NCBI GenBank assembly: GCA_020438795.1
Contig: JAGQTY010000011.1
Location: 23,833 to 87,832 of the forward strand
Direction of reading: 5' to 3'
Source of the DNA: Actinomycetota bacterium
GTDB lineage: Bacteria > Actinomycetota > Actinomycetes > S36-B12 > GCA-2699445
DNA length: 64,000 bases
In this document: positions 17,987-27,568 of the stretch, piece by piece
How the letters are laid out: each line of letters begins with the position of its first letter
Numbering within the stretch: position 1 is the stretch's first letter
Position numbers and translations under genes: made by a program
The notes under the pieces: generated by a model
The model's input: only the letters and a program-made list of their open reading frames with translations
Databases searched by the model: none
Told to the model about the DNA's origin: nothing

Positions 17987-20692
17987 GTGACCAAGTGGGT
18001 ATATTCCTTCGCCGAGGGAAACGCCGAGATGAAGGATCTCCTGGGTGGGAAGGGGGCCAACCTCGCTGAGATGACCAATATGGGCATCCCGGTACCGCCC
18101 GGCTTCACCATCACGACCGAGAGTTGCCGCTACTACCACTCACATCGTGAGCCGCCGGCCGGGATGTGGGACGAGGTACAGGCCCACGTGCTGGACCTGG
18201 AGGCGGCCACCGGTCGCGGCTTCGGCGATGCGGAACGGCCCCTGCTGCTCTCGGTCCGCTCGGGCGCCAAATTCTCCATGCCGGGCATGATGGACACGGT
18301 GCTGGACATCGGCCTCAATGACGAGACCGTGATCGGGCTGGCCCGCCAGGCCGACGACGATCACTTCGCATGGGACTCCTACCGGCGCCTGGTTCAGATG
18401 TACGGCAAGACCGTTCTCGGGGCGCCTTCCGAGCCCTTCGACGCGCTGATCGAGGCGGCGATGCTCGCCAACGACGTCAAGTACGACGTGGAACTACCGG
18501 CTGCCGCAGTGAAGGAACTGACCGAAGCCTTCAAACAAGTCGTCGTGGACACCACAGGCCAGGTCTTCCCACAGGATCCACTGGAACAGCTCCAGGGTGC
18601 CGTCCAAGCGGTCTTCGACTCCTGGGACACCCCTCGAGCCAAACTCTACCGGCGCCAGGAGGGCATCCCACAGGACCTCGGCACCGCTGTGAACATCCAG
18701 GTCATGGTCTTCGGAAACGTGGGCGAAGGGTCTGGGACCGGCGTGGCCTTCACCCGTGACCCGGCCACCGGAGAGCGAGGCGTCTACGGTGACTACTTGG
18801 CCGACGCCCAGGGAGAGGATGTCGTTGCCGGTATCCGCAACACCTCACCGCTCAGCGCACTGGGGGAGACCGATCCGCAGAGCTACGAGCAGCTCCTGCA
18901 GATCATGGCGGACCTCGAGGAGCACTACGCGGATCTCTGTGACATCGAGTTCACCGTTCAGGAGGGCAAGCTCTGGATGCTCCAGGTGCGGGTCGGCAAG
19001 CGGACTCCGGCAGCCGCGTTCCGGATCGCGGCCCAGCTGGTCGACGAGGGACTCATCGACCTCGACGAGGCTGTCCGTCGTGTGACCGGACAGCAGCTCG
19101 CTCAGCTGCTGTTCCCGCAGTTCGACCCGACCGCACCCAAGTCGCTGATCGCCGAGGGCATGGGCGCCTCGCCAGGAGCAGCTGTCGGCGAGATCGTCTT
19201 CGACTCGGCCGTGGCAGTCCGCCGACACGCGGAGGGACACGAGGTGATCCTTGTGCGCCCGGAGACCAGCCCCGATGACCTGGCCGGGATGGTGGCGTCC
19301 GCCGGAATCCTGACATCCCGGGGCGGCAAGACCTCGCATGCAGCGGTGGTCGCACGTGGCATGGGCAAGACCGCTGTCTGCGGAGCAGACTCGCTGCGGA
19401 TCGACACCGAGGCGGGCGAACTGCACCTGCCGGACGGGCGGACATTCTTCGCCGGCACGGTCATCAGCATCGACGGCAGTGACGGTGAGGTCTACGAGGG
19501 CAGTGTGCCGGTTCGGCCGTCAGCCGTCGTTGAGTACTTCGAGAACGGGCTCGAGGCCGCGCTCGAGGGGGTCAACGAGGCGACCGCCGAGTTGCTGGAG
19601 GCGGTCGACCGCATCATGCGTCACGCGGACGAGAACCGCCGGATGCAGGTGCGCGCCAACGCCGACACGGCCACGGATGCCAGGCGGGCCCGCGAGATGG
19701 GTGCGCAGGGCATCGGGCTGTGCCGCACCGAACACATGTTCCTCGGTGAGCGCAAGGCCATCGTGCAGCGCCTGATCCTTTCCGAGACGGATGAGGAACG
19801 AGACGCCGCTCTTGCCGAACTGCTGCCATTGCAGCGCAAGGACTTCATCCGCATCCTCGAGGCGATGGATGGCCTGCCCGTCACGATCAGGCTGCTCGAT
19901 CCGCCGCTGCACGAGTTCCTCCCCGACCTGACCGAGCTCACGGTCAAGGCCGCAGTCGCAGAGCAGGGGGGTCAGACCGGAGTCGATCCACGCCTGCTGA
20001 ACGCCGTGCGCCGGATGAAGGAGGAGAATCCCATGCTGGGCCTTCGAGGCGTGCGCCTCGGCCTCGTGCTGCCGGGACTGTTCGCCCTGCAGGTGCGCGC
20101 GATCGCCGAGGCCTCGTGTCATCGAAGGAAGGTGGGGGGCGATCCCCGGGCGGAGATCATGATCCCCTTGGTCGGCTCGGTGCACGAACTCGACCTCATC
20201 ATCGACGAGGCAAGCCGGGTGCTGGCGGCGGTCTCCGAGGAGAACGGCTGCTCGCTGGAGTTCCCCATCGGTACGATGATCGAACTGCCGCGTGCCGCGC
20301 TCACCGCCGGGAAGATCGCGGGTTCCGCGCAGTTCTTCTCCTTCGGGACGAATGATCTCACCCAGACGACCTGGGGATTCTCCCGGGACGACGTTGAGGC
20401 CAGCTTCTTCGCGCAGTATCTGGATCGCGGGATCTTCCGCGTCTCCCCGTTCGAGTCCCTGGACGTGGAGGGTGTGGGACGCCTCGTCGAGATGGCTGCT
20501 GTTGCGGGACGCGAGGTCCGCCCCGGCATGCCCCTGGGCGTGTGCGGCGAGCATGGTGGTGATCCGGCGAGCATCGAATTCTTCGACAGCATCGATCTCA
20601 CCTACGTCTCCTGTTCTCCGTTCCGGGTACCGGTGGCGCGGCTTGAGAGCAGCAGGGCCCATCTGGGCGCCGGAGGCGCTGCCAGCAAGTAG
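17987..20692 (+). CDS. ppdK: Pyruvate, phosphate dikinase
   Basis: Interconverts pyruvate + ATP + Pi and phosphoenolpyruvate + AMP + PPi; it allows gluconeogenic PEP formation or PPi-linked glycolysis. The N-terminal ATP-grasp-like domain opens FAEGNAEMKDLLGGKGANLAEM; the phosphohistidine domain has SRGGKTSHAAVVARGMGKTAVCG with the catalytic His in TSHAA; the C-terminal TIM barrel carries FSFGTNDLTQ and GVCGEHGGDP with the catalytic Cys. 901 residues, full length. GTG 17987 follows AGGAGAGGAA by 6 nt; the frame is open to 17954. Transcribed alone behind a structured leader. Confidence 0.96.
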   Translation: MTKWVYSFAEGNAEMKDLLGGKGANLAEMTNMGIPVPPGFTITTESCRYYHSHREPPAGMWDEVQAHVLDLEAATGRGFGDAERPLLLSVRSGAKFSMPGMMDTVLDIGLNDETVIGLARQADDDHFAWDSYRRLVQMYGKTVLGAPSEPFDALIEAAMLANDVKYDVELPAAAVKELTEAFKQVVVDTTGQVFPQDPLEQLQGAVQAVFDSWDTPRAKLYRRQEGIPQDLGTAVNIQVMVFGNVGEGSGTGVAFTRDPATGERGVYGDYLADAQGEDVVAGIRNTSPLSALGETDPQSYEQLLQIMADLEEHYADLCDIEFTVQEGKLWMLQVRVGKRTPAAAFRIAAQLVDEGLIDLDEAVRRVTGQQLAQLLFPQFDPTAPKSLIAEGMGASPGAAVGEIVFDSAVAVRRHAEGHEVILVRPETSPDDLAGMVASAGILTSRGGKTSHAAVVARGMGKTAVCGADSLRIDTEAGELHLPDGRTFFAGTVISIDGSDGEVYEGSVPVRPSAVVEYFENGLEAALEGVNEATAELLEAVDRIMRHADENRRMQVRANADTATDARRAREMGAQGIGLCRTEHMFLGERKAIVQRLILSETDEERDAALAELLPLQRKDFIRILEAMDGLPVTIRLLDPPLHEFLPDLTELTVKAAVAEQGGQTGVDPRLLNAVRRMKEENPMLGLRGVRLGLVLPGLFALQVRAIAEASCHRRKVGGDPRAEIMIPLVGSVHELDLIIDEASRVLAAVSEENGCSLEFPIGTMIELPRAALTAGKIAGSAQFFSFGTNDLTQTTWGFSRDDVEASFFAQYLDRGIFRVSPFESLDVEGVGRLVEMAAVAGREVRPGMPLGVCGEHGGDPASIEFFDSIDLTYVSCSPFRVPVARLESSRAHLGAGGAASK

Positions 20693-20768
20693 CGCCCGGC
20701 CGTGTCCGCCTCGATGTAAGAGGACGGTATGCCGCGGTTCACAACAGGCGTCAGATGCGGGACACTCC

Positions 20769-20774
20769 TACTAT
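20769..20774 (+). promoter_or_regulatory. -10 box upstream of the DUF218 gene
   Basis: TACTAT, predicting a start near 20781 and a leader of about 30 nt containing the GGAGGG ribosome-binding site. Confidence 0.45.
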
Positions 20775-20811
20775 GAGTGCTGTCGGGACGAAGACCCGTG
20801 CAGGAGGGCCT

Positions 20812-21435
20812 GTGACCTCGCCGCCCCAGCGGACCAAGAGCCGTGGCGCAGCGATGAAGTTCGTCCTGTTCGGGATCGTGACCGCCGTTGTGGGGCTGCT
20901 GCTGGTCGCCGGAAGCATCGTCGTTGCGGGTCGCGCCTACGACACCACTCGCACCGATGCGATCGTGGTACTCGGCGCCGCCCAGTACTGGGGAGATCCG
21001 TCCCCGGTGTTCGAGAACCGGCTCGATCACGCTCTGGACCTCTACCGGGAGGGCGTCAGCGACACGATCGTGACCGTCGGGGGTGGCATGCCCGGGGACA
21101 AGACCACTGAGGCGGAGGCTGGGGCGGCGTATCTGGCCGCCAAGGGGGTCCCCGAAACCGCGCTGGTAGCGATTCCGACCGGCTCGGACACGATCGAGTC
21201 GGTCGAGGCGGTGTCGCGGCGCTCCCAGAAGCAGGGCTGGCAGTCTCTCACGCTCGTGTCCGACAGGGCGCACGTTGCGCGTTCCAGTGCCATCGCACAG
21301 GGCCTGGGATTCGAGACCCACACCAGCGGTCCGGCTTCAGGTGACGGTTCGAAGTTCACCTTCGAGCGGGTCGGCTGGGAGACCCTCGGACTGGTCAGGT
21401 TCTACCTCTGGGATCGCTGGCAACTGGACAGCTGA
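20812..21435 (+). CDS. YdcF/ElyC-type DUF218 membrane protein
   Basis: One N-terminal TM helix (about 14-36) anchors a DUF218 domain (about 45-190) with the family motifs TDAIVVLGAAQYWGDPSP, DTIVTVGGG and TLVSDRAHVARS. Relatives (SanA, ElyC, YdcF) affect envelope integrity and bind nucleotides or cofactors, but no reaction is established. GTG 20812 has GGAGGG 3-4 nt upstream; ATG 20773 and 20755 in the same frame are less likely because the -10 box overlaps them. Monocistronic by context. Confidence 0.85.
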   Translation: MTSPPQRTKSRGAAMKFVLFGIVTAVVGLLLVAGSIVVAGRAYDTTRTDAIVVLGAAQYWGDPSPVFENRLDHALDLYREGVSDTIVTVGGGMPGDKTTEAEAGAAYLAAKGVPETALVAIPTGSDTIESVEAVSRRSQKQGWQSLTLVSDRAHVARSSAIAQGLGFETHTSGPASGDGSKFTFERVGWETLGLVRFYLWDRWQLDS

Positions 21436-21467
21436 GGGCCGCCGGCGCTGAGTACACTGGCTCCAGC

Positions 21468-22718
21468 ATGCTTCTCCAGCCAGCCGAGTACGACCCGAGC
21501 GACACCGAGCGATTCGTGCTGGAGTCCGACACCAAGGTGGGAGCGCGCAGCCCGTTCGCCAGAGACCGGGCCAGAGTGCTGCACTGCTCGGCGCTGCGAC
21601 GCCTGGCCGGCAAGACCCAGGTCGTGATGACCGGGGTGTCAGACATTCCTCGCACTCGCCTCACGCATTCTCTGGAGGTGGCCCAGGTCGCCCGCGAGCT
21701 GGGGGGCGAGCTTGGGTGTGACCCCGACCTCGTCGACGTCGCTGCACTGTCCCACGATCTGGGACACCCACCGTTCGGGCACAACGGGGAGGCCGTCCTG
21801 GACGAACTCGCCACAGAGTGCGGGGGATTCGAAGGCAATGCCCAGACCTTCCGGATCCTCACCCGACTGGAGGCCAAGGTCCGTAGCGATGATCGCAGCG
21901 TCGGGCTGAATCTCACCAGGGCGACTCTGGACGGCTGCTTGAAGTATCCGTGGTTCAGCACTGGGCCTGCGAGCAAGTACGGCGTCTACGCCGAGGACGC
22001 CGAACTGTTCGACTGGGTGCGGTCGTCAACGGTGCCGCGAGCCCGCTGCCTCGAAGCCCAGGTGATGGACTGGGCCGACGACGTCGCCTATTCCGTGCAC
22101 GATCTCGATGACGCGATCCAGCTGCGGCTGTTCGATCCAGCCTGGCTCGACTCCCCAGCAGAGCGGAATGCTGTCGTGTCCCGCTGTATCGAGTGGTACC
22201 TGCCGCGGGCGGATCCCGGAGAGTTGCTCGCTGCACTCGAACGCATACGGGCGCTGCCGCAGTGGCGTGGCGGTTTCGACGGCTCCATGCGCGGCCTTGC
22301 GCTGGTCAAGGAACTGACCAGTGTGCTGATCGGGAGGTTCTGCACGTCGGCCTACCGATCCACGCGCGAGGTATGGGGTGAGAGGCCACTCAGGCGGTAC
22401 GCCGCAGCGCTCGAGGTGCCCGACGACATCCGGGCGGAGGTAGCGGTGCTCAAAGCCGTGTCCGCGCACTACGTCATGAGCCGGCCGGGTACCGATCCGC
22501 AGTACGAGGCTCAGGCGGACATGATCAGGACCGTGTTCCACCACCTGCGTGCCACGGGCGAGGAACTGCTCGAACCCTGGCTACGACCGGCCTGGGCCCT
22601 GGTCGATGATGACTCTGCTCGCACCCGGCTGATCGTTGATCAGATCGCCAGCCTCACCGACCGAGGTCTGCGCGACTGGGCCGAAGCAGCCACGGGCAAG
22701 TCCTGGCTGAGCGTGTGA
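21468..22718 (+). CDS. dgt: Deoxyguanosinetriphosphate triphosphohydrolase-like protein
   Basis: HD-domain dNTPase that cleaves dNTPs to nucleoside and triphosphate. The N-terminal RVLHCSALRRLAGKTQV is a family hallmark; metal ligands are in RTRLTHSLEVAQVA (His), SHDLGHPPFGHNGE (His-Asp) and a later MDWADDVAYSVHD (Asp). 416 residues. A TACACT box at 21453 lies 9 nt before the ATG, so the leader is very short. dgt directly before dnaG (apart from the aminotransferase here) is the mycobacterial order. Confidence 0.92.
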   Translation: MLLQPAEYDPSDTERFVLESDTKVGARSPFARDRARVLHCSALRRLAGKTQVVMTGVSDIPRTRLTHSLEVAQVARELGGELGCDPDLVDVAALSHDLGHPPFGHNGEAVLDELATECGGFEGNAQTFRILTRLEAKVRSDDRSVGLNLTRATLDGCLKYPWFSTGPASKYGVYAEDAELFDWVRSSTVPRARCLEAQVMDWADDVAYSVHDLDDAIQLRLFDPAWLDSPAERNAVVSRCIEWYLPRADPGELLAALERIRALPQWRGGFDGSMRGLALVKELTSVLIGRFCTSAYRSTREVWGERPLRRYAAALEVPDDIRAEVAVLKAVSAHYVMSRPGTDPQYEAQADMIRTVFHHLRATGEELLEPWLRPAWALVDDDSARTRLIVDQIASLTDRGLRDWAEAATGKSWLSV

Positions 22719-22758
22719 CTGCTGTGTCATGACCGCTGCGGCGAGGGCGTCCTGTCGG

Positions 22759-23970
22759 TCACGAGAGCTCGCTGAGCGTCCTCAGCGCGAGATTGAGATC
22801 CGATTCATCGTTGAAGGCGTGCGGGCTGAGTCGTACGGTCGAACGTCCGTCGAGGTCCACGGGGTTGATCCCAGGTCGCACGACTGATGCGGTCACCGAC
22901 GCGGCGGCGAGGGCGCCGACCACATCCGCGGCCGTCAGGCGCGTATGCACGAAGGTGACGATGCCACTGCGATGGGCGCCCCGGTCGAGCACCTGATAGC
23001 CGGGCGTGGCACCGATCCTGCACCGGAGGAACTCCGCGTTGCGCTGGATCGCCGCGAAGACCCCATGTTGGTCGGTTTCCTGCAGGTAGTCGACCGCCCG
23101 GAAGAGGCCCATGAAGTTGGCGTAGGACCGCTCGAAGTTCTCGAAGCGGATCGCGGTGTCGGCCAGCTGGAAGCTGTCGCTGTTCGTCCACTCACCGCCA
23201 TGCACATCCGTGGGGAAGCCGTCGAGTCCAGCCATGGCACGAGGTGCGACATACAGGAAACCGGTGCCTCGCGGTCCGCGCAGGAACTTGCGTCCCGACG
23301 CGTAGAGGAAGTCCGCCCCGATCTCGCCGACATCCACAGGTACCTGCCCCACAGACTGGCAGGCATCCACGACGTACCACGCATGCGAACCCAGGTCGCG
23401 CAGCCGCCGACCGAGGGCGGTCACATCGTTGACCAGTCCGTTGTGGCTGGGGCACTGGACGGCGAAGACGGCTCGCACGTCGTCGTCGAGCAGACGATCC
23501 AGGCTCGAGGCATCCAGGCTGCCATCCTCCCCGTCGGGGATGATGTCGAGGCGCACCCCCAGCCTGCGGGTGAGCTGCAGCAGTGGCAGGATGGTCGATC
23601 CGTACTCCGAGGCCGCCACCAGGACGCGATCGCCCCGCCGGATGGGCAGCGTTGACAGGATCCGGTGCAACGCGACCGTCGAGGATTCCATGAAGGCGAT
23701 GTCGTCGGCGTCGGCGTTGACCAGCCGGGCCACCCCGGCGCGTCCGGTCGCGATCTGCTCGGTACGCGCTTGCGCGGCCTCGTAGCCTCCGACAGCCTCC
23801 TCGAGCCGGAGATGCTCGATGATCGCCTCGGTGACGACCGAGGGGGATGGGGCACTGCCGGCGTTGTTGAGGTGCACACGATGATCACAACCCGGTGTGT
23901 CCGCGCGCAGCTTACTTCGGTCGAAGGAGTCCACAATCACCACGGAGGGGTCGAGCAGGGTTCGAGCCAT
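22759..23970 (-). CDS. Class V aminotransferase-fold PLP enzyme
   Basis: PLP-dependent enzyme of the cysteine desulfurase/isopenicillin-N-epimerase branch. The N-terminus [14 protein letters not shown], the phosphate-binding [13 protein letters not shown], the Asp/His pair in [11 protein letters not shown] and the Schiff-base lysine in [19 protein letters not shown] are all present. 403 residues. It lacks an obvious cysteine-desulfurase active Cys loop, so a racemase, epimerase, lyase or kynureninase-like role is equally possible. ATG 23970 is used; GTG 23985 sits on a TAAAGT -10-like sequence. Divergent from dnaG and interposed between dgt and dnaG. Confidence 0.8.
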   Translation of the reverse strand: MARTLLDPSVVIVDSFDRSKLRADTPGCDHRVHLNNAGSAPSPSVVTEAIIEHLRLEEAVGGYEAAQARTEQIATGRAGVARLVNADADDIAFMESSTVALHRILSTLPIRRGDRVLVAASEYGSTILPLLQLTRRLGVRLDIIPDGEDGSLDASSLDRLLDDDVRAVFAVQCPSHNGLVNDVTALGRRLRDLGSHAWYVVDACQSVGQVPVDVGEIGADFLYASGRKFLRGPRGTGFLYVAPRAMAGLDGFPTDVHGGEWTNSDSFQLADTAIRFENFERSYANFMGLFRAVDYLQETDQHGVFAAIQRNAEFLRCRIGATPGYQVLDRGAHRSGIVTFVHTRLTAADVVGALAAASVTASVVRPGINPVDLDGRSTVRLSPHAFNDESDLNLALRTLSELS

Positions 23971-24005
23971 GCAACATTGGAACACACTTTACTCCGCATC
24001 AGAAG

Positions 24006-24011
24006 TAGAAT
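24006..24011 (+). promoter_or_regulatory. -10 box for dnaG
   Basis: TAGAAT, 7 nt before ATG 24019, predicting a leaderless dnaG mRNA. Confidence 0.55.
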
Positions 24012-24018
24012 TCAGGCC

Positions 24019-25797
24019 ATGGCCGGTCGTATCAGGAGTTCCGACGTCGAGCAGGTGCGGGAGCGTGCTCAGATCGCCGACGTCATCTCCGAACACATCA
24101 CGCTGCGGCAGGCCGGGCATGGCTCCCTCAAGGGGCTCTGCCCCTTCCACGATGAGCGCACTCCCAGCTTCCACGTCACACCGGCCAAGGGCCTCTACTA
24201 CTGCTTCGGCTGTGGGGCGGGCGGAGACGCCATCGATTTCCTGATGCAGCACGATCACCTGTCATTCGTCGAGGCAGTCGAGAAGCTGGCCGGTGCCGCC
24301 GGCGTGACCCTGCGATACGAAGGGGGTTCACCCGGTGATCAGCGCCGGGCGGGCCGTGCCCGGCTCGTCGCGGTGAACCGTGCGGCATCCGATTTCTTCA
24401 CCGAACGACTGCAGTCGGGCGAGGCCGGCGCTGCTCGGGCGCTGCTGACCGACAAGGGCTTCACTGAGCCGGACTGGCGTCGGTTCAACGTCGGCTACGC
24501 TCCCCGTACCGGCCTGCTGCGACATCTGCGCGCTGAGGGCTTCTCGGCCAAGGACATCCTCGATGCAGGACTGGTGGCTCAGGGTGACCACGGGTTGTAT
24601 GACCGGTTCCGCGAACGCGTCATGTGGCCCATCACTGATGTCTCCGGTGATGTCGTGGGCTTCGGCGGTCGCCGGCTCGGCGACAAGGGAGCCAAGTACC
24701 TGAACACGCCGGAGACCGAGCTCTACCGGAAGAGTCAGATCCTCTACGGGCTGCACGAGGCGAAGAAGGAGATCGCGACCAGTCAGCAAGTGGTGGTGGT
24801 CGAGGGGTACACCGATGTGATGGCCTGTCATGTCGCCGGGATCACGAACGCCGTGGCAACGTGCGGCACGGCGTTCGGCGCCGGTCACGTGAGCGTACTT
24901 CGACGAGTACTGCTCGACGACCCGGCCAGCCAGATCATCTTCACTTTCGATGGCGACGAGGCGGGTCAGCGTGCCGCGATCCGTGCCTATGCAGAGCACG
25001 AGAGTTTCGAGGGGGTTCCGTACGTCTGCGTGGAGCCTTCCGGGCTGGACCCGTGTGACCTGAGGCTCAAGGAGGGCGATGATGCACTGCGGGAACTGAT
25101 CGCGGCGCGTCGCCCCCTGCTCGAATTCGTGCTGAGAACCGAGATCGACAAGTACGACCTGAGCAACCCGGCCGGGCGCGCGCGGGCGGCCAGTGCCACC
25201 CTGCCCCTGCTCAACGATGTGAAGGATCCGATCCTCGCCTCGGAGTACGCGCGTGAGGTGGCCGGCTGGCTCGGCGTGGACCCACAGCAGTTGCAGTCAC
25301 AGCTCTCCGGCGCCCAGCAACCTCGCAGTCCCGCGAGATCCGGCAGGGCTCCCGAGGCGCCCCTGGAGCGTGAGGCCCTGCGAGTGATGATCCAGGTGCC
25401 CCAACTGGTCTCGGACTGGTGGCCAAACGTCACCGTGGCAGCATTCGTCTCACCCATGGGGCGCCGGGTCTTCGAGACCGTCTCCGCAGTGCCGGCGGAC
25501 CTCGAGGAGCGGATGCGGATCTCCGAGGTCCTGCAGGCTGCGCCTGACGACGAGGTTCGCCAGCTGATCAGAGCCCTGGCGGTGGAGCCGCTGCCAGTGC
25601 AACGGGTGGATGAGGCGTACGCGGTCGGGGTCATCGCGCGCCTCCTCGATCGTCAGGCTGAGCGGGAAGCCGGCGAGCTGCGCGCAGTGCTGGCTCAGGG
25701 GGTCTCGGGGCAGGAGGAAGTGAACGTGCTGGCGGACCTCATGGAGCTGGAGAACTACCGCCGTTCACTACGGGGACATTGGGCCGGAGAGGAGTGA
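24019..25797 (+). CDS. dnaG: DNA primase DnaG
   Basis: Synthesises RNA primers at the replication fork. The N-terminal zinc domain is [13 protein letters not shown]...[15 protein letters not shown] (CHC2 type). The catalytic core has the TOPRIM residues in [12 protein letters not shown] and [15 protein letters not shown]. The C-terminal helicase-interacting region runs from about residue 430. 592 residues, normal for actinobacteria. ATG 24019 fits the -10 box and [19 protein letters not shown] is the usual beginning. Confidence 0.96.
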   Translation: MAGRIRSSDVEQVRERAQIADVISEHITLRQAGHGSLKGLCPFHDERTPSFHVTPAKGLYYCFGCGAGGDAIDFLMQHDHLSFVEAVEKLAGAAGVTLRYEGGSPGDQRRAGRARLVAVNRAASDFFTERLQSGEAGAARALLTDKGFTEPDWRRFNVGYAPRTGLLRHLRAEGFSAKDILDAGLVAQGDHGLYDRFRERVMWPITDVSGDVVGFGGRRLGDKGAKYLNTPETELYRKSQILYGLHEAKKEIATSQQVVVVEGYTDVMACHVAGITNAVATCGTAFGAGHVSVLRRVLLDDPASQIIFTFDGDEAGQRAAIRAYAEHESFEGVPYVCVEPSGLDPCDLRLKEGDDALRELIAARRPLLEFVLRTEIDKYDLSNPAGRARAASATLPLLNDVKDPILASEYAREVAGWLGVDPQQLQSQLSGAQQPRSPARSGRAPEAPLEREALRVMIQVPQLVSDWWPNVTVAAFVSPMGRRVFETVSAVPADLEERMRISEVLQAAPDDEVRQLIRALAVEPLPVQRVDEAYAVGVIARLLDRQAEREAGELRAVLAQGVSGQEEVNVLADLMELENYRRSLRGHWAGEE

Positions 25798-25800
25798 GCG

Positions 25801-26316
25801 GTGCGATTGCGTTTCGTGAGGCCTGCGCGAGTACCGGCGGCGGTGAAGGCCGCAGTCCCGATGGCACAGGGTGAGAGTGTGATGGCCGTGGCAGCCAGCG
25901 GCAGGACGGCGTTCGTGGTGGCCACCGACCGGGCCCTGAGCAGGGTCGAGGCGCAGGATTCGCCCGAGGTGCTGTGGCGGTTGCGCTGGGACCAGATCGA
26001 CAATGCACGCTGGGAACCGCCGGAACTCGAACTCGATGTGAGACTCGAACAGGGTCAGCATTCGGTTGTGATCCCGGTGGATCATCGCTCGGACCTGCCC
26101 AGCGTGACCCGCGAACGGATCACGTCTTCGATCATCGTCAACGAGGAGGCCGATGTCGGGCCGGGCACTGCCCGGATCGTCGCGCGTCGGCACTCCGATG
26201 ACAACCGGCTCGTGTGGCGGATCATCATGGGGGACGGGATCGACCCCACCGATGAGGCTGCCCGCACGGCTGCGGAGCAGGCCCTGAATGACCTGCGCGC
26301 CAGGCTCGGGGTCTGA
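25801..26316 (+). CDS. Conserved hypothetical protein downstream of dnaG
   Basis: 171 residues, no TM helix and no motif I can assign. The sequence alternates short beta strands (TAFVVATDRALSRVEA, VLWRLRWDQIDNARWEPPELELDVRL) with a final helix AARTAAEQALNDLRARLGV, suggesting a PH-like beta sandwich capped by a helix, as in other actinobacterial proteins that follow dnaG. GTG 25801 lies 3 nt after the dnaG stop, so it is probably translated from the same mRNA. Function unknown. Confidence 0.7.
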   Translation: MRLRFVRPARVPAAVKAAVPMAQGESVMAVAASGRTAFVVATDRALSRVEAQDSPEVLWRLRWDQIDNARWEPPELELDVRLEQGQHSVVIPVDHRSDLPSVTRERITSSIIVNEEADVGPGTARIVARRHSDDNRLVWRIIMGDGIDPTDEAARTAAEQALNDLRARLGV

Positions 26317-26377
26317 GCCTGGCCACAACGCCACGTCGGGACCCGGTTCGGCAAGGCGAGGCTATCCTGTACTGAGC

Positions 26378-26454
26378 GGGGCGATAGCTCAGTCGGTTAG
26401 AGCAGCGGACTCATAATCCGCCGGTCCTGGGTTCGAGCCCCAGTCGCCCCACCA
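26378..26454 (+). tRNA. tRNA with anticodon CAT (elongator Met or Ile2)
   Basis: Cloverleaf with acceptor GGGGCGA/TCGCCCC, D-arm GCTC...GAGC, anticodon stem GCGGA/TCCGC around loop CTCATAA (CAT at 26412-26414), T-arm with GTTCGAG, discriminator A and an encoded CCA. The 1-72 pair is G-C and the anticodon stem lacks the three G-C pairs of initiators, so it is not tRNA-fMet. Whether it reads AUG, or AUA after lysidine modification, cannot be settled by eye. A TATCCT box lies 10 nt upstream. Confidence 0.9.
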
Positions 26455-26502
26455 ACCCACGTGAATTGCTTCGCCTACTGTGCTGTGTGCCACCCTTTCA
26501 TG

Positions 26503-26558
26503 TTCGGCTGATGCTTTACATCTGTTTCGGCTGATGCTTTACATCCATTCCGGCTGAT
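26503..26558. repeat. Three-copy 23-bp tandem repeat resembling a transposon end
   Basis: The core TTCGGCTGATGCTTTACATC occurs at 26503-26522 and 26526-26545, and a third partial copy (CCGGCTGAT) ends at 26558. The shared CGGCTGAT falls at 26505, 26528 and 26551, an exact 23-bp period. Multiple two-turn repeats of this kind are known at ends of IS21- and IS481-like elements, but no transposase is near. It lies 49 bp after the tRNA(CAT) gene. Confidence 0.6.
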
Positions 26559-26648
26559 CCGAGACGACGCGGCCTGACTTCCGGAGGCTGCAGTGCGCCA
26601 TTCGCATGACCCGGCAGGGCGTGGGGTGGCGAAGGGCATCGTGCCCAC

Positions 26649-26654
26649 TACGCT
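26649..26654 (+). promoter_or_regulatory. -10 box for the shikimate-dehydrogenase-like gene
   Basis: TACGCT, 7 nt before ATG 26662; it fixes that ATG as the likely leaderless start. Confidence 0.5.
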
Positions 26655-26661
26655 CTTCTGC

Positions 26662-27531
26662 ATGACTGCTGCGCTGCCGGACCCGATCTCCCTCATGGCG
26701 ATGGTGGGTGACCCAGTGGCTGAGAATCCCATCGACCAGCTCTTCAACGCCGTCTTCACCCAGCACGAGGTCCCGATGTATTTCGCCAAGGTGCTGCTGA
26801 CGGACCCGGGCAAGCTGCCACAGGTGCTGGCCGGTGCCAGTGCCATGGGCTTCGCGGGACTCGGCATCACGGTCCCCTACAAGGAGGTCGTGATTGCGCA
26901 TCTGGACCGGATCGACCCCGATGCCTCGCGGATCGGGGCCGTCAACTATGTGACCTTCGAGGACGGCGAGTCGGTGGGACACCAGAACGACGCCTCCGCC
27001 GTGGTCGCTGCCATTGAAGAGCGGCAGCCAGTAGCAGGGGCTTCGGTCCTCCTGCTGGGCGCCGGGGGTGCCGCGAGGGGGGTCGGCGCAGGTCTCGCCG
27101 CCGCCGGAGTCCGACGACTGGTGGTCGCCGCGCGTCGGCCCGAACAGGGTGAGCCGGTCGCGCGGATGCTGGCTGATGCTGGAGAAGTCCCTATGGAGTA
27201 TCTCCACTGGCAGGGCGATCTGGCATGTCCGGATGGCGTGGACATCGTGATCAATGCCACCTCTGCCGGTGCTGCTCCCCAACTTGTGGCACTGGCGCTC
27301 GACTGGGACACCTTCTCCGCCGGCATGCTTGCCCTCGACATGGTCACCGGCCCGCGTAACACCCCGTTCATCGAAGCGGCAGCGGACCGAGGCCTGGCCA
27401 CGATCGACGGTGTCGACGTCCTCAACTACATCGGCTACTACGTCTGCAAGGATCGGGGCCTGGATGTGCCCGTCTCTGACATTGCCCGGATCTCCGATGG
27501 GATCGCAGGCGTGCCGAGAAGGGACCGATAG
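26662..27531 (+). CDS. Shikimate dehydrogenase family protein (divergent AroE/YdiB-like)
   Basis: NAD(P)-dependent oxidoreductase of the AroE superfamily. The substrate domain has GLGITVPYKEVVIAHL with the catalytic Lys, AVNYV and a deviant GHQNDASA in place of GxNTDxxG. The Rossmann domain has VLLLGAGGAARGV and INATSAG. The C-terminus reads VDVLNYIGYYVCKDRG and lacks the conserved Gln (MLVxQ) that binds shikimate in AroE, so the substrate is probably not shikimate itself; quinate or another hydroxylated ring is possible. 289 residues. The location directly after a transposon-end-like repeat may indicate acquisition. Confidence 0.75.
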   Translation: MTAALPDPISLMAMVGDPVAENPIDQLFNAVFTQHEVPMYFAKVLLTDPGKLPQVLAGASAMGFAGLGITVPYKEVVIAHLDRIDPDASRIGAVNYVTFEDGESVGHQNDASAVVAAIEERQPVAGASVLLLGAGGAARGVGAGLAAAGVRRLVVAARRPEQGEPVARMLADAGEVPMEYLHWQGDLACPDGVDIVINATSAGAAPQLVALALDWDTFSAGMLALDMVTGPRNTPFIEAAADRGLATIDGVDVLNYIGYYVCKDRGLDVPVSDIARISDGIAGVPRRDR

Positions 27532-27568
27532 CCCGGGACTCGCGCACCCGGACACCCTGGCGAGCGGC

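Noticed and set aside
26378..26454. Initiator tRNA-fMet
   Set aside because: G1-C72 pair and an anticodon stem without three consecutive G-C pairs exclude the initiator form.
26461..26661. A transposase or other gene at the triple repeat
   Set aside because: No open frame of meaningful length and no transposase motif on either strand; only the repeats remain.
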